A stretch of DNA of 64,000 bases from Psychrobacter aquimaris. GTDB lineage: Bacteria > Pseudomonadota > Gammaproteobacteria > Pseudomonadales > Moraxellaceae. The notes under the pieces are model-generated. The model saw nothing but the letters and a program-made list of their open reading frames with translations, ran no database searches and was not told the DNA's origin. The position numbers and the translations under genes were made by a program. Of the stretch, positions 8,473 to 17,428 are shown in pieces; the stretch's first letter is position 1; each line of letters opens with the position of its first letter. The stretch lies in NCBI RefSeq assembly GCF_016107525.1, contig NZ_JABASR010000002.1:1-64000 (forward strand). The letters are read 5' to 3'.

Positions 8473-8979
8473 ATGAGCACCACTGACACAGACGCCCATC
8501 ACGTTATTGGATCGCTGAAAGACGCTAGCGACGAGCTGTATGACGAGCTGCTAACGACCGGCTCGTCGGTTATGCTTAGTGATATCGTTAAGATTATGAT
8601 TGTGAACACCAAAAAGTATGCTGGCTGGTCAGGTGAGTTGCAGCATTGTCCAAAAGACGACGCCTCGTGTGTTAAGCCGCTACTCACAATCACTGAAAAC
8701 ACGGTTTTAGGTGTGGATGACTGGCTGATTATTGAGCCAGTGGTTCGCGCTCATTGCGACCTTGTGCAAGCCCGCCGCATGGAGGGAGCACAGAATTTAG
8801 GCGTACAACCCGCTGGCATGTCATCAAGCGAGGCGCTGCAATATTACAAAGATTCGCTTGAGTTGATGAAGCGTGAGGCATTCCAGTGTCAGCCGTTTAG
8901 TGTTGAGGTTCCCGAAAATAACGCCTTAGACGAGTTTTTTAAAGATAAATTTTGGAGTACGACATGGCGGAAACTATAG
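8473..8979 (+). CDS. Phage protein of unknown function, tail-assembly position
   Basis: This 168-residue, mostly helical protein is encoded nine bases after the tube gene, where tail assembly chaperones are often found. No motif allows a firm call. The C-terminus overlaps the start of a 29-residue frame in another register, reminiscent of the two-frame chaperone genes of other tails, but I see no slippery site in the overlap. The N-terminal half is predominantly acidic; the last 20 residues are Phe/Trp-rich. Confidence 0.65.
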   Translation: MSTTDTDAHHVIGSLKDASDELYDELLTTGSSVMLSDIVKIMIVNTKKYAGWSGELQHCPKDDASCVKPLLTITENTVLGVDDWLIIEPVVRAHCDLVQARRMEGAQNLGVQPAGMSSSEALQYYKDSLELMKREAFQCQPFSVEVPENNALDEFFKDKFWSTTWRKL

Positions 8980-9053
8980 AGGTTTTAGCGTTTTTTGAGT
9001 CTATTGGGTTGGCGGTAGTTGATAACATGCCAAGCGATGATAAAAATCTATGA
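8964..9053 (+). CDS. 29-residue overlapping phage micro-protein
   Basis: ATG 8964 opens inside the end of the preceding gene, with GGAG nine bases before it, and the frame ends in TGA at 9051-9053, overlapping the hub gene start as ATGA. Overlap at both ends suggests a translated link in a coupled chain. The product (MAETIEVLAFFESIGLAVVD and nine more residues) is acidic and partly hydrophobic. No homologue is known to me; it could be a second short tail chaperone or merely a coupling frame. Confidence 0.45.
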   Translation: MAETIEVLAFFESIGLAVVDNMPSDDKNL

Positions 9054-9937
9054 ACATTCAGCTCGAAGATGGCAGTCAAATCGGCACCAATCTAATTAGC
9101 GCAATCTATCGCACTGATCTTGTGCCCGTACCTGTCACCATTGAGCTTGTCGTCAAAGCGGATGATCGATTGCATAAGCTATTATTAATTGATAAGACGC
9201 TGACCACCCCTAAAGACGTGTCGCTGACCATCGTTAAATCACAAGTTATCAATGAGCAATCTATCAAGGCTGGCAAGCGCATTGCCGCGCTGCATATCAT
9301 TGCTGTCTTATCAGGATGCGAGCCACTGCTAGGCGTCACCAAAAAGGCAGTCAGCCTAGATAATACCAGCTTTAACGAGGTGTACCGCGCATTGGGCGCT
9401 AAAGTCCGCATTAAAAAAGACATCAAACTTGCCAGCTTTATTTGCCTGAAAGGTCAGATGCCAACCGTGGCCATTGCTAAAGCACTGCAAAAAGAGTCGG
9501 CGGTTATTTGTCATACTGATAACGGTTTGTCAGTCATTCGCCTAAACGAGCTAATGATAGGCGCGGCGACCTTGTTTGATAAAAGCGCCGTGCAATGGAT
9601 CAATAATCCGAACGCTATCCGGCACGGCAACGTCAATTATCTGTCTATTGATGACAATGGCTCAGATATATTAGGGTCAGCACGGACTGAGCGCTCAATA
9701 GAATACTACCCACGAGCAGACAACCGCGAGCTAAAGAACTTGCGGCGCATACTTATCACCAAAGCCACTATTACTCGCCAGCTCGACGAGCGCTTGGATG
9801 CAGGCAAGCTTATAACGGTTGACAACAAAACATTGGTAGCCTTAACCGCCGCGCACCGATTCGAGTCAGGAGCGTTAGGCGGTCCCGCTGTTATGGCAAC
9901 AAAAGCGTGGCTTGCTGGCGTGGAGGATAGATCATGA
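9050..9937 (+). CDS. Tail hub protein (gpD/gp27-like)
   Basis: This 295-residue protein lies directly before the spike gene and overlaps it by ATGA, the standard hub-spike pair. It is beta-rich, starting with the two-strand pattern of hub domains (IQLEDGSQIGTNLISAIYRT), and it ends with a Gly-containing helix. The hub would join the tube end to the spike at the baseplate centre. Its length is near that of P2 gpD-type proteins. Assignment relies on position plus secondary-structure pattern. Confidence 0.6.
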   Translation: MNIQLEDGSQIGTNLISAIYRTDLVPVPVTIELVVKADDRLHKLLLIDKTLTTPKDVSLTIVKSQVINEQSIKAGKRIAALHIIAVLSGCEPLLGVTKKAVSLDNTSFNEVYRALGAKVRIKKDIKLASFICLKGQMPTVAIAKALQKESAVICHTDNGLSVIRLNELMIGAATLFDKSAVQWINNPNAIRHGNVNYLSIDDNGSDILGSARTERSIEYYPRADNRELKNLRRILITKATITRQLDERLDAGKLITVDNKTLVALTAAHRFESGALGGPAVMATKAWLAGVEDRS

Positions 9938-10515
9938 GTCTTGTATCACCATACATACACCCCGCCAAACTTATCAGCTACGACAACACCAATCGCACGG
10001 CTAAAGTTTCTATCGCAGGACTTACGGATGGCGTAGAAGAGGGTATCACCGCCATGATTGCCTACCCGATAGGCGATGATGACATGGACACAGAGCGCGA
10101 GCTGCTGGCAGGTGCGGACGTGTGGGTATTCTTTGAGCAAGGCGACACCACTATGCCGGTGATCGCCTTTTACCGTCGTCACGGTCAAGGGCGAGCAGTG
10201 GTGGATATCCGCCGCATACGTCAAGAGAATATCGAGGTGCTGGCACGCTCAGCGATTACCCTTGATGCTAAAGACTTGGTACACATTAAAGCCAAAACCA
10301 TCACTATTGATGCAACTACCGTCAATCTTAATGCCAGTAACTTTAACGTCACCGCAGAAACGAGCGTCAACGGCAATAGCACCTCTTACGGCAACCAGAC
10401 AATCAATGGCAGTGTGTCTGCCACAGGCGATATCAAGGCGGGCGGCATATCGCTTAAATCTCATAAACATGGCGGCGTTGATACTGGCGGCGGCTCAACC
10501 AGCGGCCCACAATAA
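9934..10515 (+). CDS. Baseplate spike protein (gpV-like) with iron-binding tip motif
   Basis: This 193-residue protein is the probable membrane-piercing spike. Residues 1-85 form an OB-like domain (DDMDTERELLAGADVWVFFEQGD). Residues about 100-165 are a repetitive triple-stranded beta-helix with alternating strands (HIKAKTITIDATTVNLNAS). The C-terminus has SHKHGG, an H-x-H site like the one that holds iron in P2 gpV-type tips, followed by a Gly/Ser-rich end. It overlaps the hub gene by four bases. Confidence 0.82.
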   Translation: MSLVSPYIHPAKLISYDNTNRTAKVSIAGLTDGVEEGITAMIAYPIGDDDMDTERELLAGADVWVFFEQGDTTMPVIAFYRRHGQGRAVVDIRRIRQENIEVLARSAITLDAKDLVHIKAKTITIDATTVNLNASNFNVTAETSVNGNSTSYGNQTINGSVSATGDIKAGGISLKSHKHGGVDTGGGSTSGPQ

Positions 10516-10550
10516 CATTTGCTAGAACACAGCATTAATAGGCGTAAAAC

Positions 10551-12173
10551 ATGAAACTACTTAATACCATGGCAAACATGCTGATTAGCAATCGTGAGAC
10601 CAAGCGAGCAATGATGCCTGCCAGCATAGGTGATGTTAACCGTCAGTATGAAGCGCTCAATCAGATGGAGCTTGGCACGTTTAACAGCCCTGAGAACGCG
10701 CCGCGAACCCGTCAAGATATCTACTCAACGTGGGAGCTGATGCAAAAGGACCCACAAATAGCAGAGGCATTAAGCTTGCATGTTACGGCAGCACTCGGCG
10801 GGCATGAAACCACGGGTGACATGATATTTATTACCCCGCATGAGCGCGTGCGTGGTAAAGGTCGACGAGCAAAAGAGTTGCGCGATAGGGTGGAGCGTGA
10901 GGCATTGCATATTGCGCCCATTATTAACCGTTACGCCTTCACCTTAGCGCGTCAAGCCATCGCCTATGGGGACAGTTACGCGCGTATCTATACTGACAAG
11001 CGTAAGGGCGTGGTTGGGCTTATGAACAATCGCCATACCGCGCCATCGCTTATTATGCCGTTTGAGCAGGCAGGCGAGACAGTCGGCTTTCATGGGTTAG
11101 AGGAAGAGGACTACGAGCGCTCTATTGCCAAGCTTACTCCTAGACAGCTATTGCGCGTCAAGATGCAGCGCATCGAGGTGATACCGCAGATGACCATGCA
11201 GGTATGGCAAGACAGAAAAACACTGATCTACAATGAGCGCTGTGACAACCCTATCTTGCCAGCGGAAATCGGCGGATCGTTTCTCTATCCAGTAGAAAAG
11301 CCGTGGAAAGATGTTGTAATTAGCCTAGCGGGTCTTAACAACCAGCAAATAGCAGATAGTGTCAAGCAAGCCTTCTTAACGGTCAATATGGAGGGTATGC
11401 CGCCTAAGCAGCAAAACAAATATAAAGAAAGTATTACTAAAATGCTGACCAATTACCGCGATCAAATACAAGAAGCGTTTAAAGGGGGTGAGGCATTGCA
11501 TGGCACTAAGTATCATGTGCTGCCGCAATGGGGTGATAAGCAGATATTGCAATCAGTAGGTGATCTATCACAGCGTAATATGCCGCTGAACCCTGAGACG
11601 TTAATGCTTAACCTTCGTCGCGTGGCGGGTGGTCTGGGTATCGATTTATCCTTAGTGGGCTGGGCGGATATGCTTGCAGGTGGACTCGGCGACGGAGCAT
11701 CCTTTCAAACCTCAGCACAGATCATGCGACGATCAAATCTTATTCGCACATCGTTAATTGATGCCTTTAACCATCTAATGAGTATTCACTGGGGCATTAA
11801 GTACGGTGAGTATTTTGATGCTAAAGAATACCCTTGGCAGTTTGATTTCTTCTCAGATGCTGGCGCTGCTACCGCACAGGCGCTAAGCAACAAGCAAAAT
11901 AAAGCAAATACGCTAATCGTTGAGATGCAAGCGGTGCAGATGATAAAAGATCTAGGGCTTGGTAAAGAAGCGACACAACTTATGCTAGAGGACCGCTTAG
12001 ACTACGACTTATCTTTTGCTGAAAAGGTCGCTATTGCTGTTACTGCCCTTCCGATGGGCGAGAGTGAAGGCTTGCCAGGTGGGAAAGCGCAGCCTCCTAA
12101 CGATAGCAGTAAGGATGACGACTTTGAAGATGATGAGTTGCCTGAAGAGTTAGGTGCCGATTATGAGGACTGA
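10551..12173 (+). CDS. Portal protein (T4 gp20/P1-like)
   Basis: This 540-residue protein is the likely portal: the DNA gateway and head-tail connector. Supporting patterns are an N-terminal region with WELMQKDPQIAEAL (about residue 62), IAYGDSYARIYTDK (about 140), a long central helix with KESITKMLTNYRDQIQEAF (about 290), and a very acidic C-terminal tail (DDDFEDDELPEELG). It lies between tail spike and tube-like genes, an unusual place since portals normally sit next to terminase; genes of head and tail seem mixed in this phage. ATG 10551 has TAGG 12 bases upstream. TAGAACAC at 10523 resembles the late box but lacks the geometry. Confidence 0.72.
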   Translation: MKLLNTMANMLISNRETKRAMMPASIGDVNRQYEALNQMELGTFNSPENAPRTRQDIYSTWELMQKDPQIAEALSLHVTAALGGHETTGDMIFITPHERVRGKGRRAKELRDRVEREALHIAPIINRYAFTLARQAIAYGDSYARIYTDKRKGVVGLMNNRHTAPSLIMPFEQAGETVGFHGLEEEDYERSIAKLTPRQLLRVKMQRIEVIPQMTMQVWQDRKTLIYNERCDNPILPAEIGGSFLYPVEKPWKDVVISLAGLNNQQIADSVKQAFLTVNMEGMPPKQQNKYKESITKMLTNYRDQIQEAFKGGEALHGTKYHVLPQWGDKQILQSVGDLSQRNMPLNPETLMLNLRRVAGGLGIDLSLVGWADMLAGGLGDGASFQTSAQIMRRSNLIRTSLIDAFNHLMSIHWGIKYGEYFDAKEYPWQFDFFSDAGAATAQALSNKQNKANTLIVEMQAVQMIKDLGLGKEATQLMLEDRLDYDLSFAEKVAIAVTALPMGESEGLPGGKAQPPNDSSKDDDFEDDELPEELGADYED

Positions 12174-12780
12174 TTTATTACAAACGCTAGTTGCTGGCAA
12201 TAATGTAGCCGAGCGCGTCAAGACTGGTACAACCAACTCGCAGTATATGCAGTCCCTCAAGCTACTATACGGGGAGTTGCGAGCGCACAAGGCATTATTG
12301 CAGTGTATGTATGTGGTAAAAATCGAAGATATATTCGGCAATGGTCCTAATATCCCTTGGTTTAAAGACAAGTCATTGTGCTACTTGGTGACTGAGGCAG
12401 ATATGTCGTTGGGTAGCGCTGAGGGTGAGTCGTTTTATGCTGGCGCGTATCAAGCCGGCTACTTAACGCAAAAATCATCGGACGATATGGACATGACATT
12501 TATTGAAACCATTAATGGCCGTATCGCAAAGTCTTATATAGACTGCCACAAGTTAGCTTTCAATAAAGATGGCACGATGAATGAGTCGAAAAAGTACGCT
12601 TTTAAGTTAAGCGTTGGCCTAATTAATCCAGAGAAACCAAATAGCGAGCCAGTTATTACGGCATCATGGTTGGTTGGGGTTAAAAGTGCTAGGCTTGAGG
12701 TCAGTAGTACAGCTCGCAGTGAGATTGTCAAAATACCGATCACCTTTCAAAAGTTACGCCCATTGATGTTTGAACGGTAG
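12163..12780 (+). CDS. Tail-tube-like or tube-terminator phage protein
   Basis: This 205-residue protein overlaps the portal gene end by 11 bases. Its C-terminal half is beta-rich (ITASWLVGVKSARLEVSSTA, then IPITFQKLRPLMF), like tube, tube-initiator or head-completion proteins of T4-type tails. ATG 12163 is chosen over GTG 12154 because AGGTG lies eight bases upstream of it. It is the last gene of unit C, and an AT-rich region with a cargo gene follows. The exact role is not resolved. Confidence 0.55.
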   Translation: MRTDLLQTLVAGNNVAERVKTGTTNSQYMQSLKLLYGELRAHKALLQCMYVVKIEDIFGNGPNIPWFKDKSLCYLVTEADMSLGSAEGESFYAGAYQAGYLTQKSSDDMDMTFIETINGRIAKSYIDCHKLAFNKDGTMNESKKYAFKLSVGLINPEKPNSEPVITASWLVGVKSARLEVSSTARSEIVKIPITFQKLRPLMFER

Positions 12781-13026
12781 TACCAGCAAACAACAAGCCC
12801 ACTCAATCTCTCAGTATATCTAGATAAACTACCCATTACCTTAGAGGTAGAGGATTTCTGCGGAAATTTATTAAAAACTATTAAAAGTTAACAAAAACGT
12901 ATTAGTAGGCATATATATTAATATTGGAATTCGTTTAAAGTGACCGTTAGGTTGCAATATTTAAAACCATAATCAATGGTTTATCTTAACGCTACTATTT
13001 ATCTTAACTTTATTAAGGATATTAAA
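12781..13026. other. AT-rich non-coding stretch before the lipoprotein cargo gene
   Basis: Bases here are clearly more AT-rich than the flanking late genes (many runs of A and T). I see no clear gene, no late box and no strong terminator; it presumably carries the promoter of the gene at 13027, but I cannot name its elements. Confidence 0.4.
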
Positions 13027-13302
13027 ATGAATAAAATCATCTCTAACCATTCACTTCAAAGTAAATTATGGATCACATTATTGGTCAGTGCTATGGGACT
13101 TAGTGCTTGCAGTAACGAAGTGGAAGAGAAGCCAGCTAGTACGAACACTACTGAAGCTGAATCTGTTGAAACAGGGACGACTGATACAGCAGATAATACC
13201 GTAATCGATGAAATGACTGATGGCTCGGTAATTGGCGACTCAACAATGGTGGACGAAAAAAATACGAGTTTCAATCAAAAACCAACAGAAAGTGATAAAT
13301 AA
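13027..13302 (+). CDS. Small phage-encoded lipoprotein (moron-type cargo gene)
   Basis: This 91-residue precursor has a signal peptide and a lipobox (LITLLVSAM-type core, then LSACS, lipid Cys about residue 26). The mature part is short, acidic and Thr/Ser-rich with no domain. ATG 13027 is preceded by AAGGATATT; an upstream in-frame ATG at 12976 is less likely because it would bury the signal peptide. The gene sits between two late units, in AT-rich sequence, with its own strong hairpin downstream: the typical form of a moron. Prophage lipoproteins of this kind often change the host envelope or exclude other phages; that role is inferred. Confidence 0.75.
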   Translation: MNKIISNHSLQSKLWITLLVSAMGLSACSNEVEEKPASTNTTEAESVETGTTDTADNTVIDEMTDGSVIGDSTMVDEKNTSFNQKPTESDK

Positions 13303-13417
13303 ATTATAGATGCCATAGATTATAATCTGCATATGTCTAGATTAGACTTAGGATAATAGTAACTTATCTTAAGGTTATAAAGATTAATAAATTGTGTGCT
13401 AAATATTTAGAAATACA

Positions 13418-13475
13418 GACGATTATTACTGTATTTAGAAAGTTAATTTTCTAAATACAGTAATAATCGTCTTTT
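13418..13475 (+). terminator. Very long perfect hairpin terminator after the lipoprotein gene
   Basis: A 24-base arm (13418-13441) is perfectly complementary to 13448-13471, with a six-base loop, followed by CTTTTTATT. It is far longer than the other terminators in the window and insulates the cargo gene from late unit E. Confidence 0.85.
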
Positions 13476-13557
13476 TATTGAGGATTGGGTATACATAGCT
13501 TTGAGAATGGAAGAATTAAAAAGTCTATCAGTATGTTTTTCTTTGCCTAAACCCCAA

Positions 13558-13598
13558 CGGAACACCCCCACAGCTTAGTTGCCAAAACTTGTCAAAAT
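13558..13598 (+). promoter_or_regulatory. Putative phage late promoter, unit E (DdrB-like to endolysin)
   Basis: CGGAACAC at 13558-13565 and CAAAAT at 13593-13598 (35 bases later), sharing GTCAAAATA with unit C. The start codon is 47, not 39, bases after the hexamer, so only the leader is longer. TAGG lies 13 bases before ATG 13640. Confidence 0.55.
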
Positions 13599-13639
13599 AA
13601 ACCTATCTTATTATCCCTAATAAACATAGGCGTCAAGTA

Positions 13640-16600
13640 ATGGCATATATCACCCTTAATAAAGCACACACCCATCATCGAACCACCATTAACGGACAGC
13701 CTGCCAATCAGTATAGCCGCTATGAAACGGGCTTGATCACTGGTAGTAAGCGCAACTTGCCAGCGATCCTAGCAGATAACACTGGTAGTGATGGCTACGG
13801 CTTTGATAGCGCAGTCGGTAGTGATGACGATAGCTGGCATGTACTAAACGCTTTTGATAAGCGTGGCTCATACGTTGATACCATCGCAGTAGGCGGTGCT
13901 ATGGATAGCGATCATGCTTTAGTCGTCGCTCAAACTCAGCTTGATAGCTTAGGCGTGTCAAGTTTCGCGCTCATTGGCACGGGTTTAACTCAGTTTGATA
14001 GTCTCAATCAACAAAAGGCTGGCACATTTTCAATCGATGCTATCAATAAGCTCATGGATAATCCATCGCAAAATAAAAACTACTTGCCGATCATTACCAC
14101 CTCAGAATTGGCTTTTGAAGCTGAACGCGTCACTTTTGATAGTGTGCAGTGGGGTGAGAATAGCAATGAGCTACTAAGTCATGATGGGCGTGATAGCACG
14201 CTCATGTTAGATATGACCCGCGCTGATACTCGCAGCGACCTAGTAAACGAGTTTGAGCTTGCAGACGTGCTTGATCTCTTAGGCGCTGAGCCTGAGCAAA
14301 GTTTTGATGCCTTGATGGACACTAAGAACCGCTTAGGACTACTCAAGGACCGCCTATATAACGCGATGAGCCGCGCTAGTAACGACACGGTGTCAATCAC
14401 AAATGTCACTGAAACCAAGCCTTTTAAGCGCCAAGGCGTGACCAATATTGCTTTCGTCTTTGATTTATCAGACGGTCAAAAACTGTCTATCTGGTTCCAT
14501 AATCCAGACAGTACGCCAAGCAAGCTTATGCCAAGCGATATCATGATTAGCTGGAAATGGATGTTAAATAAGCGCGATGTGACCGCCGCCTTATCACCTA
14601 AGCAGGGCGATAACGTGCAGTTGCCAGTGCTGGCAAGTCGGATTATGCGAGTGGCTGCTAAAAACTCAATGCGATTTAAGCGTACTCAAGCACGCCGTTT
14701 AAAGCTTGAGCAAGACTTATTAGATGCTCAAGTACTGGTTGACACCAAAGTGGCCACTATTGAGCAGTTAGACAAAGATATTGAAAGTTTAACCAGCCAA
14801 ATTGATGCCGCTATGAAGGCACCTAAAGTTGCCCCTGTGGTTGAGCCGGTCGTCGAACCTGCTATAGAAACGTCGGTAGTTGACGAGACTGTAATAGAGC
14901 CAGCCAGTCAAGATAGTAACGCAGATGTTCTTCCACTTGAGTTAAAGGGGGATGAGTTGGGGGAGTTTGAAGAGTCGCCTGAAGGAAAAAAACAACTAAG
15001 AGCGGCTGCCAAGGATGAATTTAACAAACTTCGTGGTCAGTGGATAGATTGTCCGTCACTGTCAGCTGTCGAAGGCGCAAACGCCAAAATAGAGATTCGC
15101 AAACGTGGCATTAAAGAGTTTATGGCTTTTAGTGGTGATAGTCGTAAGCTTAAATTGGTTGCAAAAATCGCAGAAATTATTAGAACAGCGACTTTATCCA
15201 CTAACAGCTGGCAAGACAATGAGAAGCTAGATAAAAAACCTATGGTGGCAGGCTACTATCATCTAGAAAATAAAATCTCTATAGGTGGTGAGACTATCGA
15301 GTTAAGAGTGCTGATTGAAAAAGATCAGAAAGGACTATTGCATTATGATGTGATTTTACCAAAACACGCAGCGAGTTTTGATAATTTAGACCAAAAAAAT
15401 GTGCTTGAAACAGCGATCCCTGATAACGATTCAGGGGTTGCCTCAAGCACACCTAATATTAAATCACCAAATGATGAGGATGTCAACCAAGATCAAGCTA
15501 TGTTTGATAAAGCAAGCCCTGCAACAGTCGATGGGGTGCTGAATATGTTTATTTTAAACGAGACATCTATCGAAGATACCGCAAATCACGACACTGATAA
15601 CGAATTAGCTGATACTAAACCTAATGAAAATACTAGTACCTATGTTGCTGATTCGTTTAGCGAACTGAGCTATATATCAATCACTAAAATTGATGACAAC
15701 CAATACGAGGCATCAATAAAATCAATAAATAACGATAGCAAATTATCTGGCAGCTTAACCGAGATTAAAGGTTTTATCTCTAACTACTTAGAAGGCTTAG
15801 GCGCGGATATGTCAGTTTTATCCCTAACTAATGGCGCGGATGTTTTGAAAACCGACACCGATCCAGATCACACCCCAACCAACCCCAACAACAAAAAAAT
15901 CACTAAAGGCAAATCCAATAAGGCCAAAACCCCTAAGGGCACCAAGATTGAAAGCGTCTTTGCATTAGTCGATGCTAAATTCTTGATCGCCTCGCATACC
16001 GCGAACGGCAGCAAAAACCCTAAATACCCACAAGAGCTACAGCCGCGTGACCGTGCCCGCGAATCTTCTATCGCATGGGTACAAAAAACCTCAAAAGAAC
16101 TTGATCCTGAAAGTCTAGGCCGTACTGGGCGCGTTGATACCGGTGCACCTATCGTAGGCGATGATCTAGTGGTAGAAAGCGGCAATGGTCGTACTATTGC
16201 AATCAAAATGGCCTATGCAAACGGCGATGCTGGCGAGTATAGAGAATGGCTTGCCGAGAACGCTGATATGTTTGGTATGACCGCCAAGCAAGTAGAAAGC
16301 TACAAGCAGCCTATTCTTGTGCGTGTGCGCACTACAGACGTTAACCGCAGTGAGTTTGCAGTAGAGGCAAACCAAGACGACAAGTTAAGCTTTACCGCCT
16401 CAGAACGTGCTAAATCAGATGCCAAGCGCGTTAACGCTGGCATGTTAGAGCTGTTCGATCCTAGCGAGTCAGGCGACATCTTAGCTGCTAGTAACCGTGA
16501 CTTTGTAAAATCGTTTCTAGCCAGCCTAGGCGCTACAGAGGCCGCGCAATATACCGACAGTAACGGCAATCCAACTCAAGCGCTAGTGACTCGTATTAAG

Positions 16601-17428
16601 GGCGCATTATTTAGCAAAGCTTATGATGATGACCGCTTGCTTGAGATGATGGCGGACCAAACCAAACCTGAGCTACAAAACACGCTAAACGCCCTCACAA
16701 TGGCCGCGCCTAATTTTGTGGCAGCGCAATCGGTTAATCGTAGTGACGCGCAAGATTTAGCAGAGAAGGTCGTTGATAGTGTCGAGAAGTCGCTAAGTGA
16801 TGAAGTTAAAAACGCTATTGTCGATGCTACCAACATGATCATGAATGCCAAGATTAGCAATCAAGACATTAAAGAGTACGTGCTTCAGCAAGGTCTTTTT
16901 GAGCAAGTTGATGATAGCGTAGCAGAGCTTGCGGTATTTCTAGCCGCCAATGCTCGTAGCGCTAAGAAGATGACCGACTACTTTAATGCAATGGCAAGCT
17001 ACATCGAGCAAGATTCTGTCTCCCGTCAAAACCTTGATATGTTCGGTGAGCCTGAACCGTTATCGCTCGCTGATGTTATTGCTCATGCCAATGGCAAGGC
17101 CAGTGACAATACCGACACTATAGGATCTCTTGATATGTTTAATGAGACGGCAATAGATGAAACGGTAGAGTCAGTACCGCAAGACAGTAATCCACCTGAC
17201 GACCTCAACAGCGCAAACCTAGCCGATAAAGTCGATAGCATTGTAAACGAGATCAACTCCAGCGACTTTGATCCAGAATCTTTTGACGTTGATGCGCTTA
17301 CTGCTATCGCAGATGAGGCAGAGGGTAATAGTGATCTGACTGCAAAGCTTGAGGCAGCAAGCGAGGTTTATCAAAACAAGCTTATAGCAATCGCCATGCA
17401 AGCAATGTCCGACATGGTAGGTAACTAA
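13640..17428 (+). CDS. Large polyvalent protein with DdrB-like ParB domain
   Basis: This 1262-residue protein is a probable virion-packaged protein injected with DNA. Residues 1-350 include a stretch (AFVFDLSDGQKLSIWF, about 270) that parallels the DarA-like domain of the protein at 4366. A coiled coil lies near 350-395 and acidic linkers about 400-450 and 590-760. Residues about 770-930 match the ddrB-like ParB superfamily domain (YPQELQPRDRARESS, then GAPIVGDDLVVESGNGRT). The C-terminus is long and acidic. Three short motifs (GVLNMF, QNLDMF, GSLDMF; about 633, 1131, 1162) resemble sliding-clamp-binding peptides. In P1 the Dar/Ddr proteins protect injected DNA from restriction. It opens unit E. 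Confidence 0.75.
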   Translation: MAYITLNKAHTHHRTTINGQPANQYSRYETGLITGSKRNLPAILADNTGSDGYGFDSAVGSDDDSWHVLNAFDKRGSYVDTIAVGGAMDSDHALVVAQTQLDSLGVSSFALIGTGLTQFDSLNQQKAGTFSIDAINKLMDNPSQNKNYLPIITTSELAFEAERVTFDSVQWGENSNELLSHDGRDSTLMLDMTRADTRSDLVNEFELADVLDLLGAEPEQSFDALMDTKNRLGLLKDRLYNAMSRASNDTVSITNVTETKPFKRQGVTNIAFVFDLSDGQKLSIWFHNPDSTPSKLMPSDIMISWKWMLNKRDVTAALSPKQGDNVQLPVLASRIMRVAAKNSMRFKRTQARRLKLEQDLLDAQVLVDTKVATIEQLDKDIESLTSQIDAAMKAPKVAPVVEPVVEPAIETSVVDETVIEPASQDSNADVLPLELKGDELGEFEESPEGKKQLRAAAKDEFNKLRGQWIDCPSLSAVEGANAKIEIRKRGIKEFMAFSGDSRKLKLVAKIAEIIRTATLSTNSWQDNEKLDKKPMVAGYYHLENKISIGGETIELRVLIEKDQKGLLHYDVILPKHAASFDNLDQKNVLETAIPDNDSGVASSTPNIKSPNDEDVNQDQAMFDKASPATVDGVLNMFILNETSIEDTANHDTDNELADTKPNENTSTYVADSFSELSYISITKIDDNQYEASIKSINNDSKLSGSLTEIKGFISNYLEGLGADMSVLSLTNGADVLKTDTDPDHTPTNPNNKKITKGKSNKAKTPKGTKIESVFALVDAKFLIASHTANGSKNPKYPQELQPRDRARESSIAWVQKTSKELDPESLGRTGRVDTGAPIVGDDLVVESGNGRTIAIKMAYANGDAGEYREWLAENADMFGMTAKQVESYKQPILVRVRTTDVNRSEFAVEANQDDKLSFTASERAKSDAKRVNAGMLELFDPSESGDILAASNRDFVKSFLASLGATEAAQYTDSNGNPTQALVTRIKGALFSKAYDDDRLLEMMADQTKPELQNTLNALTMAAPNFVAAQSVNRSDAQDLAEKVVDSVEKSLSDEVKNAIVDATNMIMNAKISNQDIKEYVLQQGLFEQVDDSVAELAVFLAANARSAKKMTDYFNAMASYIEQDSVSRQNLDMFGEPEPLSLADVIAHANGKASDNTDTIGSLDMFNETAIDETVESVPQDSNPPDDLNSANLADKVDSIVNEINSSDFDPESFDVDALTAIADEAEGNSDLTAKLEAASEVYQNKLIAIAMQAMSDMVGN

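Noticed and set aside
8991..8997. TTTTTTG as a programmed slippage site for tail chaperones
   Set aside because: The preceding gene has already ended at 8979, and the reading frame of the micro-gene is not the one that fits the slippage pattern.
10523..10530. TAGAACAC before the portal gene as a sixth late box
   Set aside because: One base differs, it is only 28 bases from the ATG, and the hexamer position would fall inside the coding region.
12976..13026. Upstream ATG extension of the phage lipoprotein
   Set aside because: It would place 17 residues before the signal peptide and has no ribosome site; ATG 13027 has AAGGATATT.
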